The notes beneath the pieces were generated by a model. The model made no database searches. It was given only the letters and a program-made list of their open reading frames with translations, and had not been told where the DNA came from. A stretch of 64,000 nucleotides of DNA. Origin: Lepisosteus oculatus (lineage: Eukaryota; Chordata; Actinopteri; Semionotiformes; Lepisosteidae). The position numbers and the translations under genes were made by a program. The stretch is taken from positions 3,645,605 to 3,709,604 of the forward strand of contig NC_090716.1 in NCBI RefSeq assembly GCF_040954835.1, read 5' to 3'. Shown one piece after another: positions 46,610 to 58,600 of this stretch (the first letter of the stretch is position 1; every line of letters begins with the position of its first letter).

Positions 46610-49600
46610 TGCTTACACTTATATAGCGCTTTTCTGGACACTCCACTCAAAGTGCTTTACAGGTAATGGGGATCCCCTCCACCACCACCAATGTGCAGCC
46701 CCGCCTGGATGATGCGACGGCAGCCATAGTGCGCCAGAACCCTCCCCACACACCAGCTCTCAGTGGGGAGGAGAGCAAAGTAATGAAGCCAGTTCAGAGA
46801 TGGGGATTATTAGGAGGCCATGATTGGTAAGGGCCGATGGGGAAATCTGGCCAGGACGCTGGGGTTACACCCCTACTCTTTTCGAGAAACGCCCTGGGAT
46901 TTTTAATGACCACAGAGAGTCGGGACCTCGGTTTTACGTCTCATCCGAAGAAACGCAGGTCCTCTCCCTGGGATCCGGAAGAGGGCGGGGCAGGTGGGGC
47001 GCGAGTCTCTCGCTCGTGTCGCTACCAGACCTCGGTCCTGTGTTGCAGCAGGGTGGGTGGTGTGTGGGGGGTGGGCGGTGTGGTAGTACTGTGCTCCTTT
47101 GGTGTGGAGTTTGCATGTTGTCGCCGTGCTCAGCAGCGTGGAGTGCCGGCGCCTTGGCGTCTGTGTGGCTCTGTTGGCCTCTACGTGTGGAGCTCCAGCC
47201 TGGCCAGTCTCACTGCCTTGCCCCTCCCTACCTCCCAGATCGCCCCACACTTTCCCCAGTCTGGGGAGCTGGTCCCAGCGCTGGGCCGCTCCCGCCTCGC
47301 GGGCCTGTGGCTCTCCGTCGCCATGGCGGCCAGGCCAGGCCGGCAGCGCGTGAGAAAAGCCCCTTTGTTTCGGCCAAAGCGGGAATCTGGGATACTTTCC
47401 TCCTGTTCTGGGACAACCGGAAGGGCAAAGCGTCACTCTCAGTAGTAACCAATACAAACTGCATTTTACGATGGGGGAGAGTTTTGTTTTCCTTACTTTG
47501 ACTTTTTTCTACTTTTCTTGTGGCAAACGGCGGCTGTGGTTATTCTAGAGCTCCCAAGTCTCGGATGTGAAGCGCTATGAGGACTCACTCACTCGTGTTT
47601 TCTCCACTTCTTGTTCTGCCCTTGCGTCACAGTATGGTATTTGCGTATTTATTTTAAACGCGTTCCCTTTTTTGTGCGGTTAAAGGGTTTAGTGAATTTA
47701 GCTTGGACACGGGTGGTGTTTCACAGGCTCTAGACGTTCATTTTCTCAACAGGCTTTTAGCCCAACAGGCCTGTCTTCCTCCATAGTGTTTCTCTGCTGC
47801 TGATTCGTGTGTTTAACAAGTGGGCACAATCCAATTCCCACTCTCCACGCCTAAACGCATTGCGTTGTGGAAGCAGTGAGGTTATAGGAAGCTGTAATGA
47901 GGTTTATCATCCTCTCACGCAGTCAGTTTCTTACTGGCATGGCACAGCGTACTGTACCCTGAGGGCCCATTCACACACAAGGCCACAGAAACTGGAGCTA
48001 AAAGAGAGCGAACTAATAAAAAAACAGATGTTCAGGAGGTACGATGTCCCCAGAGGAGTCCCAGTCGTGTTTTCTCACAAACATAAATTACAACAGCTGC
48101 TGTTTTTTTTAAAATTCGAGATGCCCCGTGTTTCGACTTAATTTCTGTCTTCTCAATTCACTGTGCTTGCCGTGTGGTTTAAAAGTCAATTCTTCTGATA
48201 TTCGCAGAGCTCAGTCCCTCCATCCGAGGCTTCTGCTATTAAAACATTATATTTCTATAAGAATGCTTTATTTCATGGTACCTGCAGAAACACCAGGCCG
48301 CCCAAAACAATCCCACCTGATTTCGCCTGCCTTCAGTCATTTGAATAAAATGTACTTTTTGTTAGAGGTGAGGTGCTCCTTCAAGCCTTTCACTAGAAAA
48401 TAAAGTTTGCAGGGGGGTCAGTTTTTAGTCTGTGCAACCAGAACTTTACAAAAAAATGTACCTGCGGAAAAATTTTCAGTTTGCTTGGAGTCAATGAGTC
48501 AGCGCACCAGGTACTGTCAGGTACAGATCTGGCAAAGTCTGTGATAGTGCCCGGCTGATTGAGTATTATCACATTACTAATTGGAGTAAAAAAAAAACCC
48601 ACAGTGCTGCTTAACTTGAAAGTGACTCATTCCTGTTCCTTGTTTGACATGAAAAGCTCGTAAGGAAAAGGCGTCGTCTGCGGGCAGGAATTCTGGGAGG
48701 TCTCGGAAGCGGTACCCTTGACTGCTGAACTAGAAGATACGCTGTTGCTGTGCCCGATGGTAAAAACCTTCACTGGGCATCTGCTCTGGTCTCGAGGGAT
48801 TTGGTCTGCACCTCCAGGCTTTCTCTAGAGCCCTCTGGAGCAAAGGTCCATTCACCTGAGCAGGTCCTTGCAGTAAAAATTCCTGGCTGTTCTTAGCGAC
48901 AGCATACTTTAGATAAAGCCATATCCTTATTGATGTGAAGGCAAGCCTAGCTAGGTTACAAGCTGGATTGGTAGGGGGCACAGCAGGAAGAGGGAGCGTG
49001 TGGGTTGTAAAGGGCTGTCAGTCCATGATGACAGCAAACAGACGCGACCTTTCCTCTACTGCCCTGATCTTTCCCCTACTGCCCTGCTATTCGGAGGACT
49101 GCAAAGGACTGTGGACCTGCTCAGACCTTCCCACACTGCGGAAATGTCAGACTTAAGATGGAAGGGCGCTAGAATTGTGACTTCATTAGATATGCATAAG
49201 TATTGTACGTTTGTTGTATAAGATTTTGAGATGAGTTCTGCTCCAGCAGTCCCTATCATTCTGCATTTTCAAACTCCAGGTGGACAGTACACTGGGCTGA
49301 CACTGGTTATCCTTTAGATAACAGTTTAAGAAACATGTGTGGCAGTTTGTACCAGGTTGAATAAATTCTTCTTATTCGTAAAGGTTTGGAATAGTCCTTT
49401 GTGGACAGGCACCTGTAGTTGTTCACAGTCGGGTTCACTGAGTGGCTAGCAATGAAGGTAAACGAAACTCCAGCAATAAAGTATTTTACGTGTCAACCAG
49501 CACGGTCCTTGAATTGCCTCGCTGACCTCTTGTCCTTGCTTGGCGCTGTCGCCACCTGGTGGCGGACAGGAGCGACTGCACTTTGGCAGCAAGAGCGGTC

Positions 49601-52600
49601 GATGTGGTCGGACACCCACGGCGCCACATGCTGCCAAGTTTGTTGTGCATCAACACAAGCTTAACCGCTTCCTGTTCTGAGAGTTTAGGCTGGACGGGGG
49701 TTTCTTGTCTTTCTGTGGCTTGCACCTGTGAGAGCAAGGAAAATTCCCCTCTTAAAACGGGAAACTTTTTTTTTTTGGTCCTGACATTTAAGCCTGGGCA
49801 CTGCTGAGGGCTCGTTCACAAAGCTGCGTTTGTTCTTGAAATGTCCGATCGCTGCGCCGGCCTAAGGGGAGCCCCCCCGCCCCCCTGCGCTGGGTGTCCC
49901 TTGCGGGGCGCGTAGTTTGGACAAAGGAGGAGAGGGGAGGGCTGACATGAGGTAAGCGAACATTTTGCAATGTGTGAGAGAGCGTGGGACTGGCTGGGGA
50001 CGCTGTCGGGATCAGCGAAAGACCGCGCGCCGTCCTCCTCCAGCTGGTGTTCCCAAGGGCTGTAGACGGGTTCGGCCCAGGGGGGCAGCTTTGCCCTCGG
50101 TAGTCAAAGAAGGACGCGGGATCACAGCGGGGAAATCGAAGGGGAATGCGTTGAGTACAGAGAGCAAGAGATTGACTCCGAAGAGCCCACCCACACGGCG
50201 GAAGCCGGTTCCCTGGCCGCTCCCAGGAAGTGGCTGGATGAGACCCTCCTGTCGTTTGATTTACTAACCACTGAAGGAGCAAGAGGCATCCGAGTGGCTT
50301 CCTCGCGTTGGTAACCAGCCCGTCTGTTTATCCTGTGACGGGGGCCTGTCAGGTACCTGGAACAGCTTTGGATCGGGATTCCCAGCCACAAGCTTGAGGC
50401 CCAAACCTCCTGGGCGCCATTAAGTCACGGCTGACCGATCATTTTAGATTCGAGCAAGGTGGGCCGAACTGCCCCCCCGTCTCCTGCAGCCCGTTCTCGC
50501 CATCGAAAGCGCAGCACGAGTTAGCGGAGGGGGTGGGAGGGGTAGCTGGCTTGTCCTGAGCCTGAGCTCCTGAGCCGAGACCCCAGCGTGCCAGCGTTGG
50601 GCTTCTCTGCCCCCGGATGGGCCAGAGGAGGGGGGGACCAGGGCCTGCTGGCCTGTGGGGCTCTGCTCAGAGCTGCTCTCACTGACCTTTTCCCCAGTGC
50701 TGTCTAGGAGCTTCTGTGAAAGGAGCTGCATGTGACTGTGAGTCAGCACTGAGGAGGCCTGCCTTGGCCCGGAGTCAGTAAACAGCCAAGAGGGTTAGGG
50801 GGTGCTTTGTTTCGGTTGTTTCTTTGCTCACATGAGGTTAAACGCCATACCCAAGCGCTGTTTTCTCTCGAAGGATGTCTCTCTTCCTCTGTGGTTCGCT
50901 CTTTGTAAGTACTCTTTCTCCTAGAACTGCCTGCAGACTCGTTGGGTAGAGTGTAGTACTGGTAGATGTGGGTATTTTAAGCGAGTGTCCATATTTCTTC
51001 TTTTGGAGAAGTCGTGTTTTTGTGACCAGACAGCTGTGCGGCTGTTTCTCTGGGGGAGGCACGGGCTCGTATCCTGGTTCACACAGGATTCTGGGGATAG
51101 CTGCGCAGCCCTGGGTTAGCAGGTTGGTCCTCCGTTGGGTTTTGTGTGGTTGTAGTTTTTACTCCCAGTGCTGTGGTTCTGGAGGTCTCACTCTTTTTTT
51201 TCTGTCCTCGGTCCTCCAATCTGTCACCTGTTGACGATTTGAGCATTCCTCCTCGCGCCGGGCCGGAGCCATGTCCCCCTTTCCCCCTGTCCCCTCGCGC
51301 TGGGCTGGAGCCACGTCCCCCTTTCCCCCTGTCCCCTCGCGCTGGGCTGGAGCCACGTCCCCCTTTCCCCCTGTCCCCTCGCGCCGGGCTGGACCGTCCC
51401 TGCCGTCCCCCTGTCCCCTCGCGCTGGGCTGGAGCCACGTCCCCCTTTCCCCCTGTCCCCTCGCGCCGGGCTGGACCGTCCCTGCCGTCCCCCTGTCCCC
51501 TCACGCTGGGCTGGAGCCACGTCCCCCTTTCCCCCTGTCCCCTCGCGCTGGGCTGGAGCGACGTCCCCCTTTCCCCCTGTCCCCTCGCGCTGGGCTGGAG
51601 CCACGTCCCCCTTTCCCCCTGTCTTCTCGTGCCGGGCTGGACCGTCCCTGCCATCCCCCTGTCCTCTCGTGCCGGGCTGGACCGTCCCTGCCGTCCCCCT
51701 GTCCCCTCACTCTGGACCGTCCCTGCCGTCCCCCTGTCCCCTCGCTCTGGACCGTCCCTGCCGTCCCCCTGTCCCCTCGCACCGGGCCGGAGCCACGTCC
51801 CCCTTTCCCCCTGTCCTCTCGCGCCGGGCCGGAGCCACGTCCCCCTGTCCCATTGCTCTGGACCGTCCCTGCCGTCCCTCTGTCCCTCGCACGGGACCAT
51901 TCCCGCCGTCCTATGTCCTCTCGCTCCGTCCCCCGTCCTCTGGTGCCGGACCCTTCCCAGTGTCGAGCGCCATGCCTGTTCTCAGCACCCCCCCTCCCCC
52001 ATGTGCCCTGTTGCAGGCGATGGCAGAGTGTTCCCCCCGTCGCCAGAGCTGCTCCTGGACTGCAGCAGCGCGGAGGAGACGAGCAGCAGCCTGGTGACCG
52101 AGGGCGGCCATGACCCCCAGCAGATCGGGCTGCCCCCCCCTCGCCCCGGGCCGCCCGCTCGGGGCCACAAGAGCGAGCCGGGCACCCCGGACCTGAGCTG
52201 CCAGCTGCCCATGGACGCGGCTGCCGACGCACTGGCGGCGAGCCCAGGTAGGTGGCCTGCAGCCTGCGAGCCATGGGCTGCTGCAGGGGTTGGCCTTTGG
52301 GCTGGGCTGCAGGAGGGCCAGCGCCTGTCCAGGCCCCGCGCTCTCCCCCTGTGTCGCAGCGCGTAGAGCTGAGCGCACCAGGCCCGACCCGAGGGCACGG
52401 GGCTTCCAAAACGTCTAAAACAAGAATTCAGCTTGAAAAGGTTAGGGTTAAGAAAAATCTGTAAGTTGGGAAAGTTATGGATTACTTCTTACCAGAGGTC
52501 ATGTTTTCCTTCACAGCGCTCATTAGATGAATGTAATTTCTTGCTTATTTCTCCCTCCTGCAAGTCACTTGTGACTGTAATAATAATAATAATTGCTTAC

Positions 52601-55600
52601 ACTTATATAGCGCTTTTCTGGACACTCCACTCAAAGCGCTTTACAGGTAATGGGGACTCCCCTCCACCACCACCAATGTGCAGCATCCACCTGGATGATG
52701 CGACGGCAGCCATAGTGCGCCAGAACGCTCACCACACATCAGCTATCAGTGGGGAGGAGAGCAGAGTAATGTAGCCAATTCATAGAGGGGGATTATTAGG
52801 AGGCCATGATTAGTAAGGGCCAATTGGAAATTTGGCCAGGACACCGGGGTACACCCCTACTCTTTTCGAGAAGCGCCCTGGGATTTTTAATGACCACAGA
52901 GAGTCAGGACCTCGGTTTTACGTCTCATCCGAAGGACGGCGCCTGTTTACAGTATAGTGTCCCCATCACTATACTGGGGCATTAGGACCCACATGGACCA
53001 CAGGGTGAGCGCCCCCTGCTGGCCCCACTAACACCTCTTCCAGCAGCAACCTTAGTCTTTCCCAGGAGGTCTCCCATCCAGGTACTGACCAGGCTCACAC
53101 CTGCTTAGCTTCAGTGGGTTGCCAGTTGTGAGTTGCAGGGTGATATGGCTGCCTGGTCAGTAAGTTTGCTTTTTTAAAAAGACTTTGGTGGGGGGGTAAT
53201 GTTTTAAATTTTCATTCACAGTTTTTTTTTACCTTGAGTGTGTAAACTGACTGCGTACAGTAAGGATTATGTTACTCTTTGATGTCAGAAGTAACGTCAT
53301 CCACAAGTAACGGGAGACGCTGGGGAAAGACTCCTCTTTCTCGAGAGCAGGTGTGGACTAAATTTCTCCCCCCCCCCGAGCAGAGCAGCAGCCGGTGAAG
53401 AGGAAGAAGGGCCCTGCCCCCAAGATGCTGGGGAACGAGGTGTGCAGCGTGTGCGGCGACAAGGCCTCGGGCTTCCACTACAACGTGCTGAGCTGCGAGG
53501 GCTGCAAGGGCTTCTTCCGCCGCAGCGTGATCAAGAGCGCGCAGTACGCCTGCAAGAACGGCGGCAAGTGCGAGATGGACATGTACATGCGCCGCAAGTG
53601 CCAGGAGTGCCGCCTGCGCAAGTGTCGCGAGGCGGGCATGCTGGAGCAGTGTGAGTGGGCGGGCTGGGAGGGGCTGGGGGCAGTGGGAGGGGCTGGAGCA
53701 GGCTGGGAGGGGCTGGAGCAGTGTGAGTGGGCAGGCTGGGAGGGGCTGGGGGCAGTGGGAGGGGCTGGAGCAGGCTGGGAGGGGCTGGAGCAGTGTGAGT
53801 GGGCAGGCTGGGAGGGGCTGGGGGCAGTGGGAGGGGCTGGAGCAGTGTGAGTGGGCAGGCTGGGAGGGGCTGGGGGCAGTGTTAGTGGGCGGGCTGGGAG
53901 GGGCTGGAGCAGGCTGGGAGGGGCTGGGGGCAGTGTGAGTGGGCAGGCTGGGAGGGGCTCGGGGCAGTGGGAGGGGCTGGAGCAGACTGGGAGGGGCTGG
54001 AGCAGTGTGAGTGGGCGGGCTGGGAGGGGCTGGGGCAGACTGGGGGTAGTGGGAGGGGCTGGAGCAGGCTGGGAGGGGCTGGGGGCAGTGGGAGGGGCTG
54101 GAGCTGGGGGGGGGGTAGTGGGAGGGGTTGGAACAGGCTGGGAGGGGCTGGGGGCAGTGGGAGGGGCTGGAGCTGGGGGGGGGGGTAGTGGGAGGGGTTG
54201 GAACAGGCTGGGAGGGGCTGGGGGCAGTGGGAGGGGCTGGAGCTGGGGGGGGGGTAGTGGGAGGGGTTGGAACAGGCTGGGAGGGGCTGGGGGCAGTGGG
54301 AGGAGCTGGTGCAGACTGGGGGCAATGGGGAGGGGCTGGGGGCCAGTGGGAGTGGATAGACTGGAAGGGGCTGGGGGGCAATGGGAGGCGGGGAGCGGAT
54401 TCCCGGTCGCTTTGAGAGTCGTTTACTGCCCCGGTGGCTCAGGTTGTCACTCGTCGACCTGTTTGACCTCCTTGCGAAACGCAGGCGTGCTGTCCGAGGA
54501 GCAGATCCGGCTGAAGAAGATGAAGAAGCAGCACGAGGACGAATCGGTCCACACGGCCGCCGCCCCACAGGCCCCCGCCCCCTGGACGGAGCCCCCCAAG
54601 CTGGCACCGGAGCAGCTGGAGATGATCGAGAAGCTTGTGGCCGTGCAGAAACAGTGCAACAAGCGATCCTTCATCGACCGGCCCAAAGTCACAGTGAGTA
54701 CGGGGGGGGCTGGTCATGGGAGTTGTGAGAAGCTTTCAATGGGAACCCCATTTCCCATGCATCTCCATGAAGTTCAGATCCGGTGCTCTGTTGCAGTTTA
54801 CTTATAATAATCATCATCATTACACTTGTATGGCGATGTTCTGGACGCTTGATTCAAAGCACTTTACTAAAAGTAATAGGGAATCCCACTACCACCACCA
54901 ATGTGTAGCATCACCTAGATGATTGTACAAGCTTCAGAATGGGTTGAGCCTGCAGCCTCCTGGATCCTACAGGAGAGCTCGGGGAGGTGGAGGGGGGGAG
55001 CTCGATCCTATCGAACGTGCCAATCACCTGCTGGCACCAGAGGGCTTGAGTTCAGGGTCCGTGACGTCACACAACTCGCTCCAGCAGCCCTTGTGTAGGA
55101 AGGAGCTCCTAAAAAAGCATCTGCAAAACCTTCATTTGGCAGTGCTGTGTGACCAACGTATTCTAAAAATGGCGTTTTCCGCCACCCTGAGATGGACAAA
55201 GGAGAATCAAGTGCCTTATGTTCCAGTAATAAACAAAATGAATTGCCTGTAGGGACTCCTAAATTAAGATTTCGAAACGTTTGGCACTTGACAGTAGCTT
55301 CTTTCGTGAAACGAAGATTATGTTGTCCAGCCGCTGTTGGACAAGGATCACGGGCCTCGTTCTCTCGAGCTTTCAAGCCCCCCCCCCCCACCCCGTAATG
55401 TCGGCCTCTGACCCCATGGCTCTTGCGTGTCCCGGGACAGCCGTGGCCCCAGAACCAGGACCCGCTGAACCGCGAGGTGCGCCAGCAGCGCTTCGCCCAC
55501 TTCACCGAGCTGGCCATCATGTCGGTGCAGGAGATCGTGGACTTCGCCAAGCAGCTGCCGGGCTTCCTGGAGCTGACCCGGGAGGACCAGATCGCTCTGC

Positions 55601-58600
55601 TGAAGACCTCCACCATCGAGGTACGCGCCAGGGCTCGTTCTGGGAGGGGCCACCGTAGTCTGCAAGAGCTGAAGCCTTCTATGAACCGAATAGGAGGTTT
55701 TAGCCATTAATGCTGCTTCAGCTTTTGTCTAAGAACTGTGAAGAAAAGTAATGCATTCCTTAGGCACCTTGAGCTGTGGGTTGTAACATTGTTCGCCTTG
55801 GAAGAAAGGGCACTGTTTTAAAGATTGTAGGATTGTGCGAGAGGATGAAGCTCCGCAGAAAGATAGCACTGTCAGTGTGGGGTATTTGATGGAGATACAG
55901 GTGAGAAGATGTTCAAAGATTTAGCTGCTCAAGCAGTGGGGAAAGCATGGAAGAGTGTGCCGGGAGGGAGAGCTTGTTTAGCTCTGTGTCTCCTGGAATG
56001 GGAGCTGTTCCTCTGGTTCCCTTCCCGTCTATTAAAATCCGATTTGTCTTGCAGATCATGCTCCTGGAGACCTCCAGGAGGTACAACCCAGCCATCGAGA
56101 GCATCACCTTTCTGAAAGACTTCAGTTACAACAAGGAGGATTTCGCGAAAGCAGGTTAAAGTGGTTTTTTCTTTGCCGGGTTTATTCGTGGGGTTAATCT
56201 GTGATGCCCCTGCACTCTGCATCCCCGTCAGGGCCACTCTGTCTGCTCAAGGCTACAGAAACCAGGGGCACTCAGTCCTGTAGAAGACTTCTTATTTCAG
56301 AATATTTCATTTGGTTTATGCTTTTGTCCAAAGCACCTCTTATTTGCAGGTGTGAATTTGCCTTACCTTGCTGAAGGGTACAGCAGCAGTATCTCCTCTG
56401 AGATTCGAACCCACAACCATCCAGTTTCAAATCCAGAGTGCCAGGCGGTCCTTCTCACTGCTGCCCTCCACTTTAATTTCACGCGGTACTAGCTCAGTAG
56501 CTCATTCCTTTATCTACCCAGATTAATAGGATTTGGGGTGTCCCTTCTAGTTAATCCCCTGCAAAATGTAGAGGCTGTGTGAGCCTCTCTATAGGTGTGT
56601 GGAAAGATGTTTTGGTGGGGGGCTTGTCCTCGTCCTGTGTGGTTATTCAAAAATGAAAGAATCGTCCGTCGGGCGTGTGGGTAGGGGGTTTATGATGATC
56701 CACTCTCCCTGTCCGAGTTCTGAATTCCGTCACGTTGATAGGTCTCGTCCCGGTCTGTTCCCAGGCCTACAGTTTGAGTTCATCAACCCCATTTTCGAGT
56801 TCTCCAAGGGGATGAATGACCTGCACCTGGACGAAGCAGAATACGCGCTGCTGATCGCAATCAACATCTTCTCTGCAGGTACGAGCACTTGAATGTGTTT
56901 GATTTCCTTCCTCTAGCCTTAGTCTGGCCCGAGTCCTAGGACTAAGACTGGCCACACCTTACTGTGACTCTTAACAGTGACCTTAACCCTAGTCTTAGGC
57001 CGGTCATAACCCTCATGTTAACCCCAGCTCGGCGATAACCCTTATACTGATCACTGGCCCTCGCCAGCATTCAGATCCACCAAACACCGCAAAAGCACAG
57101 ATCTGACTATTCTTCAGATCCTGCCTCCTTTGTTCTTAAAGGCATCCCTTTCATTTTTCCAGACCGGCCGAATGTCCAAGACCACGATTTGGTGGAGAGG
57201 CTGCAGCAGCCCTACGTAGACGCACTTCATTCGTACATCAGGATAAAGAGACCCAACGTAAGTGGCAGCCAGTGTTTTTTTTATTTGCTCTGCCCGTCCG
57301 TGGTCGGAATAGCAGAAGAGCCGCCTATCCCGGCCAAGGGCACGACTAGCCGGAATTGATCCCAGGAGACTGGGGCACAAGGCCCAAGGCGTGACTGTTC
57401 CCCCTCCGGGCGGCATGTCGGTGTGTTTCAAGGGAGCCGAGATAGTTCAGGGACCAAACCAGGCCAGCGTGCCTTTGGGAGGTAGGAGAAATCGTAGTTC
57501 CTCTCGAACCCCCATGCTGTCCTACACAGAAGACGCAGGACAAAAGTCATTTCAGGATGAGGAGTACAGCACCAGCTCTGCGGATATGACCTTCCGATGT
57601 GAGGTTTGCTTGAGGCGATTTTTTCTGTAAAGAATTAAGCGATCTTGCGCTTGGGGGAGCGTTCTGCAAAAAAATAACGTTTCAGCGTCGCACACGCGTT
57701 CGTAAAAGGCAGACGTCACAAAGCTGTCTACGCAAAAGAAGCGGGAGCCAGAATCCTCTTCCGTCTCCGTAACCTTCGCTGCGTTTCCCGACTTTGCATG
57801 TCCCTCCAGTCTCCAGTTCGCAGAACTGCGTTGTCTTCAGATGAAAGAAAAAAAGAGGGCTCTGGGCAGATGTGAGCTGTGGGTGGGAAGAGGGGGCCAT
57901 CACCGCCTTGAGAGGCAGCAGCAAGGTGAAGTGCTGTCAGCCGCCCTTGCAAGGCTCCGGTTAAAATATGGGCTGAGGCAAGACCTGTCTATTCTGCGTG
58001 ATCGATTCAGAGCACCGATTTCTTAGAAAATAAGGTGAAACGTGTAGAAAACATCTGTGGTCTTCTGAGAGTGGTCCTATAAGAGCCTGCTGGGTAGCCG
58101 TAAGGATGCACGTTTGTTTGTTTCTCCGTGAGTTGTCAATGGAAAAGAGGCGACACCGTGATGGGGCAGCGAGCTCATGCTTCGGAAAAGCCAACGCGTC
58201 CTTTTCTCCTGGCGTCCCATCCACGGGAAGAGCAGTCAGACACGCTCCTCGGATCGGCTCCAACTCGCCCCGTCCCTCCCAATAAGATGCAGAATTCCGA
58301 AGTTTCCCCGGCGACGATCCCACGCCGGCGAAGTGGCCATTGACTTTTTTTTTTCCTTATCAGCCCGTAAGGAAATCTCGCAGGGAGCGGGAAACTGTGT
58401 ACGCCCGATTGCTTCACTTATTGATTTGAGGGACTGGTTTTGCCCATTCGTGCACATGTCGGGATTTCTCGAAGTGTAGCCCAATGGCAGTACTGGATTA
58501 CTGTCGCGCGCGCAAGCTAGAGACTCCCAATTTCATTCTCTCGCCCCGCCACGAGCCCGTCGCTCAGACCCTCGTGACGGTTTGTACCTTTCCGGCCCCT

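Noticed and set aside
51146-52409. Proline-rich 406-codon plus-strand frame and overlapping minus-strand frames
   Set aside because: Mostly the composite minisatellite. Only 52017-52247 of the plus strand is a real exon.
53060-53155. 5S rRNA gene
   Set aside because: Only partly similar and continuous with a SINE body and tail; it is a derived element, not a functional 5S gene.
53272-54381. Minus-strand 369-codon Pro/Ser-rich frame
   Set aside because: Antisense of NR1H3 exon 4 plus the G-rich minisatellite; no homology beyond repeats.
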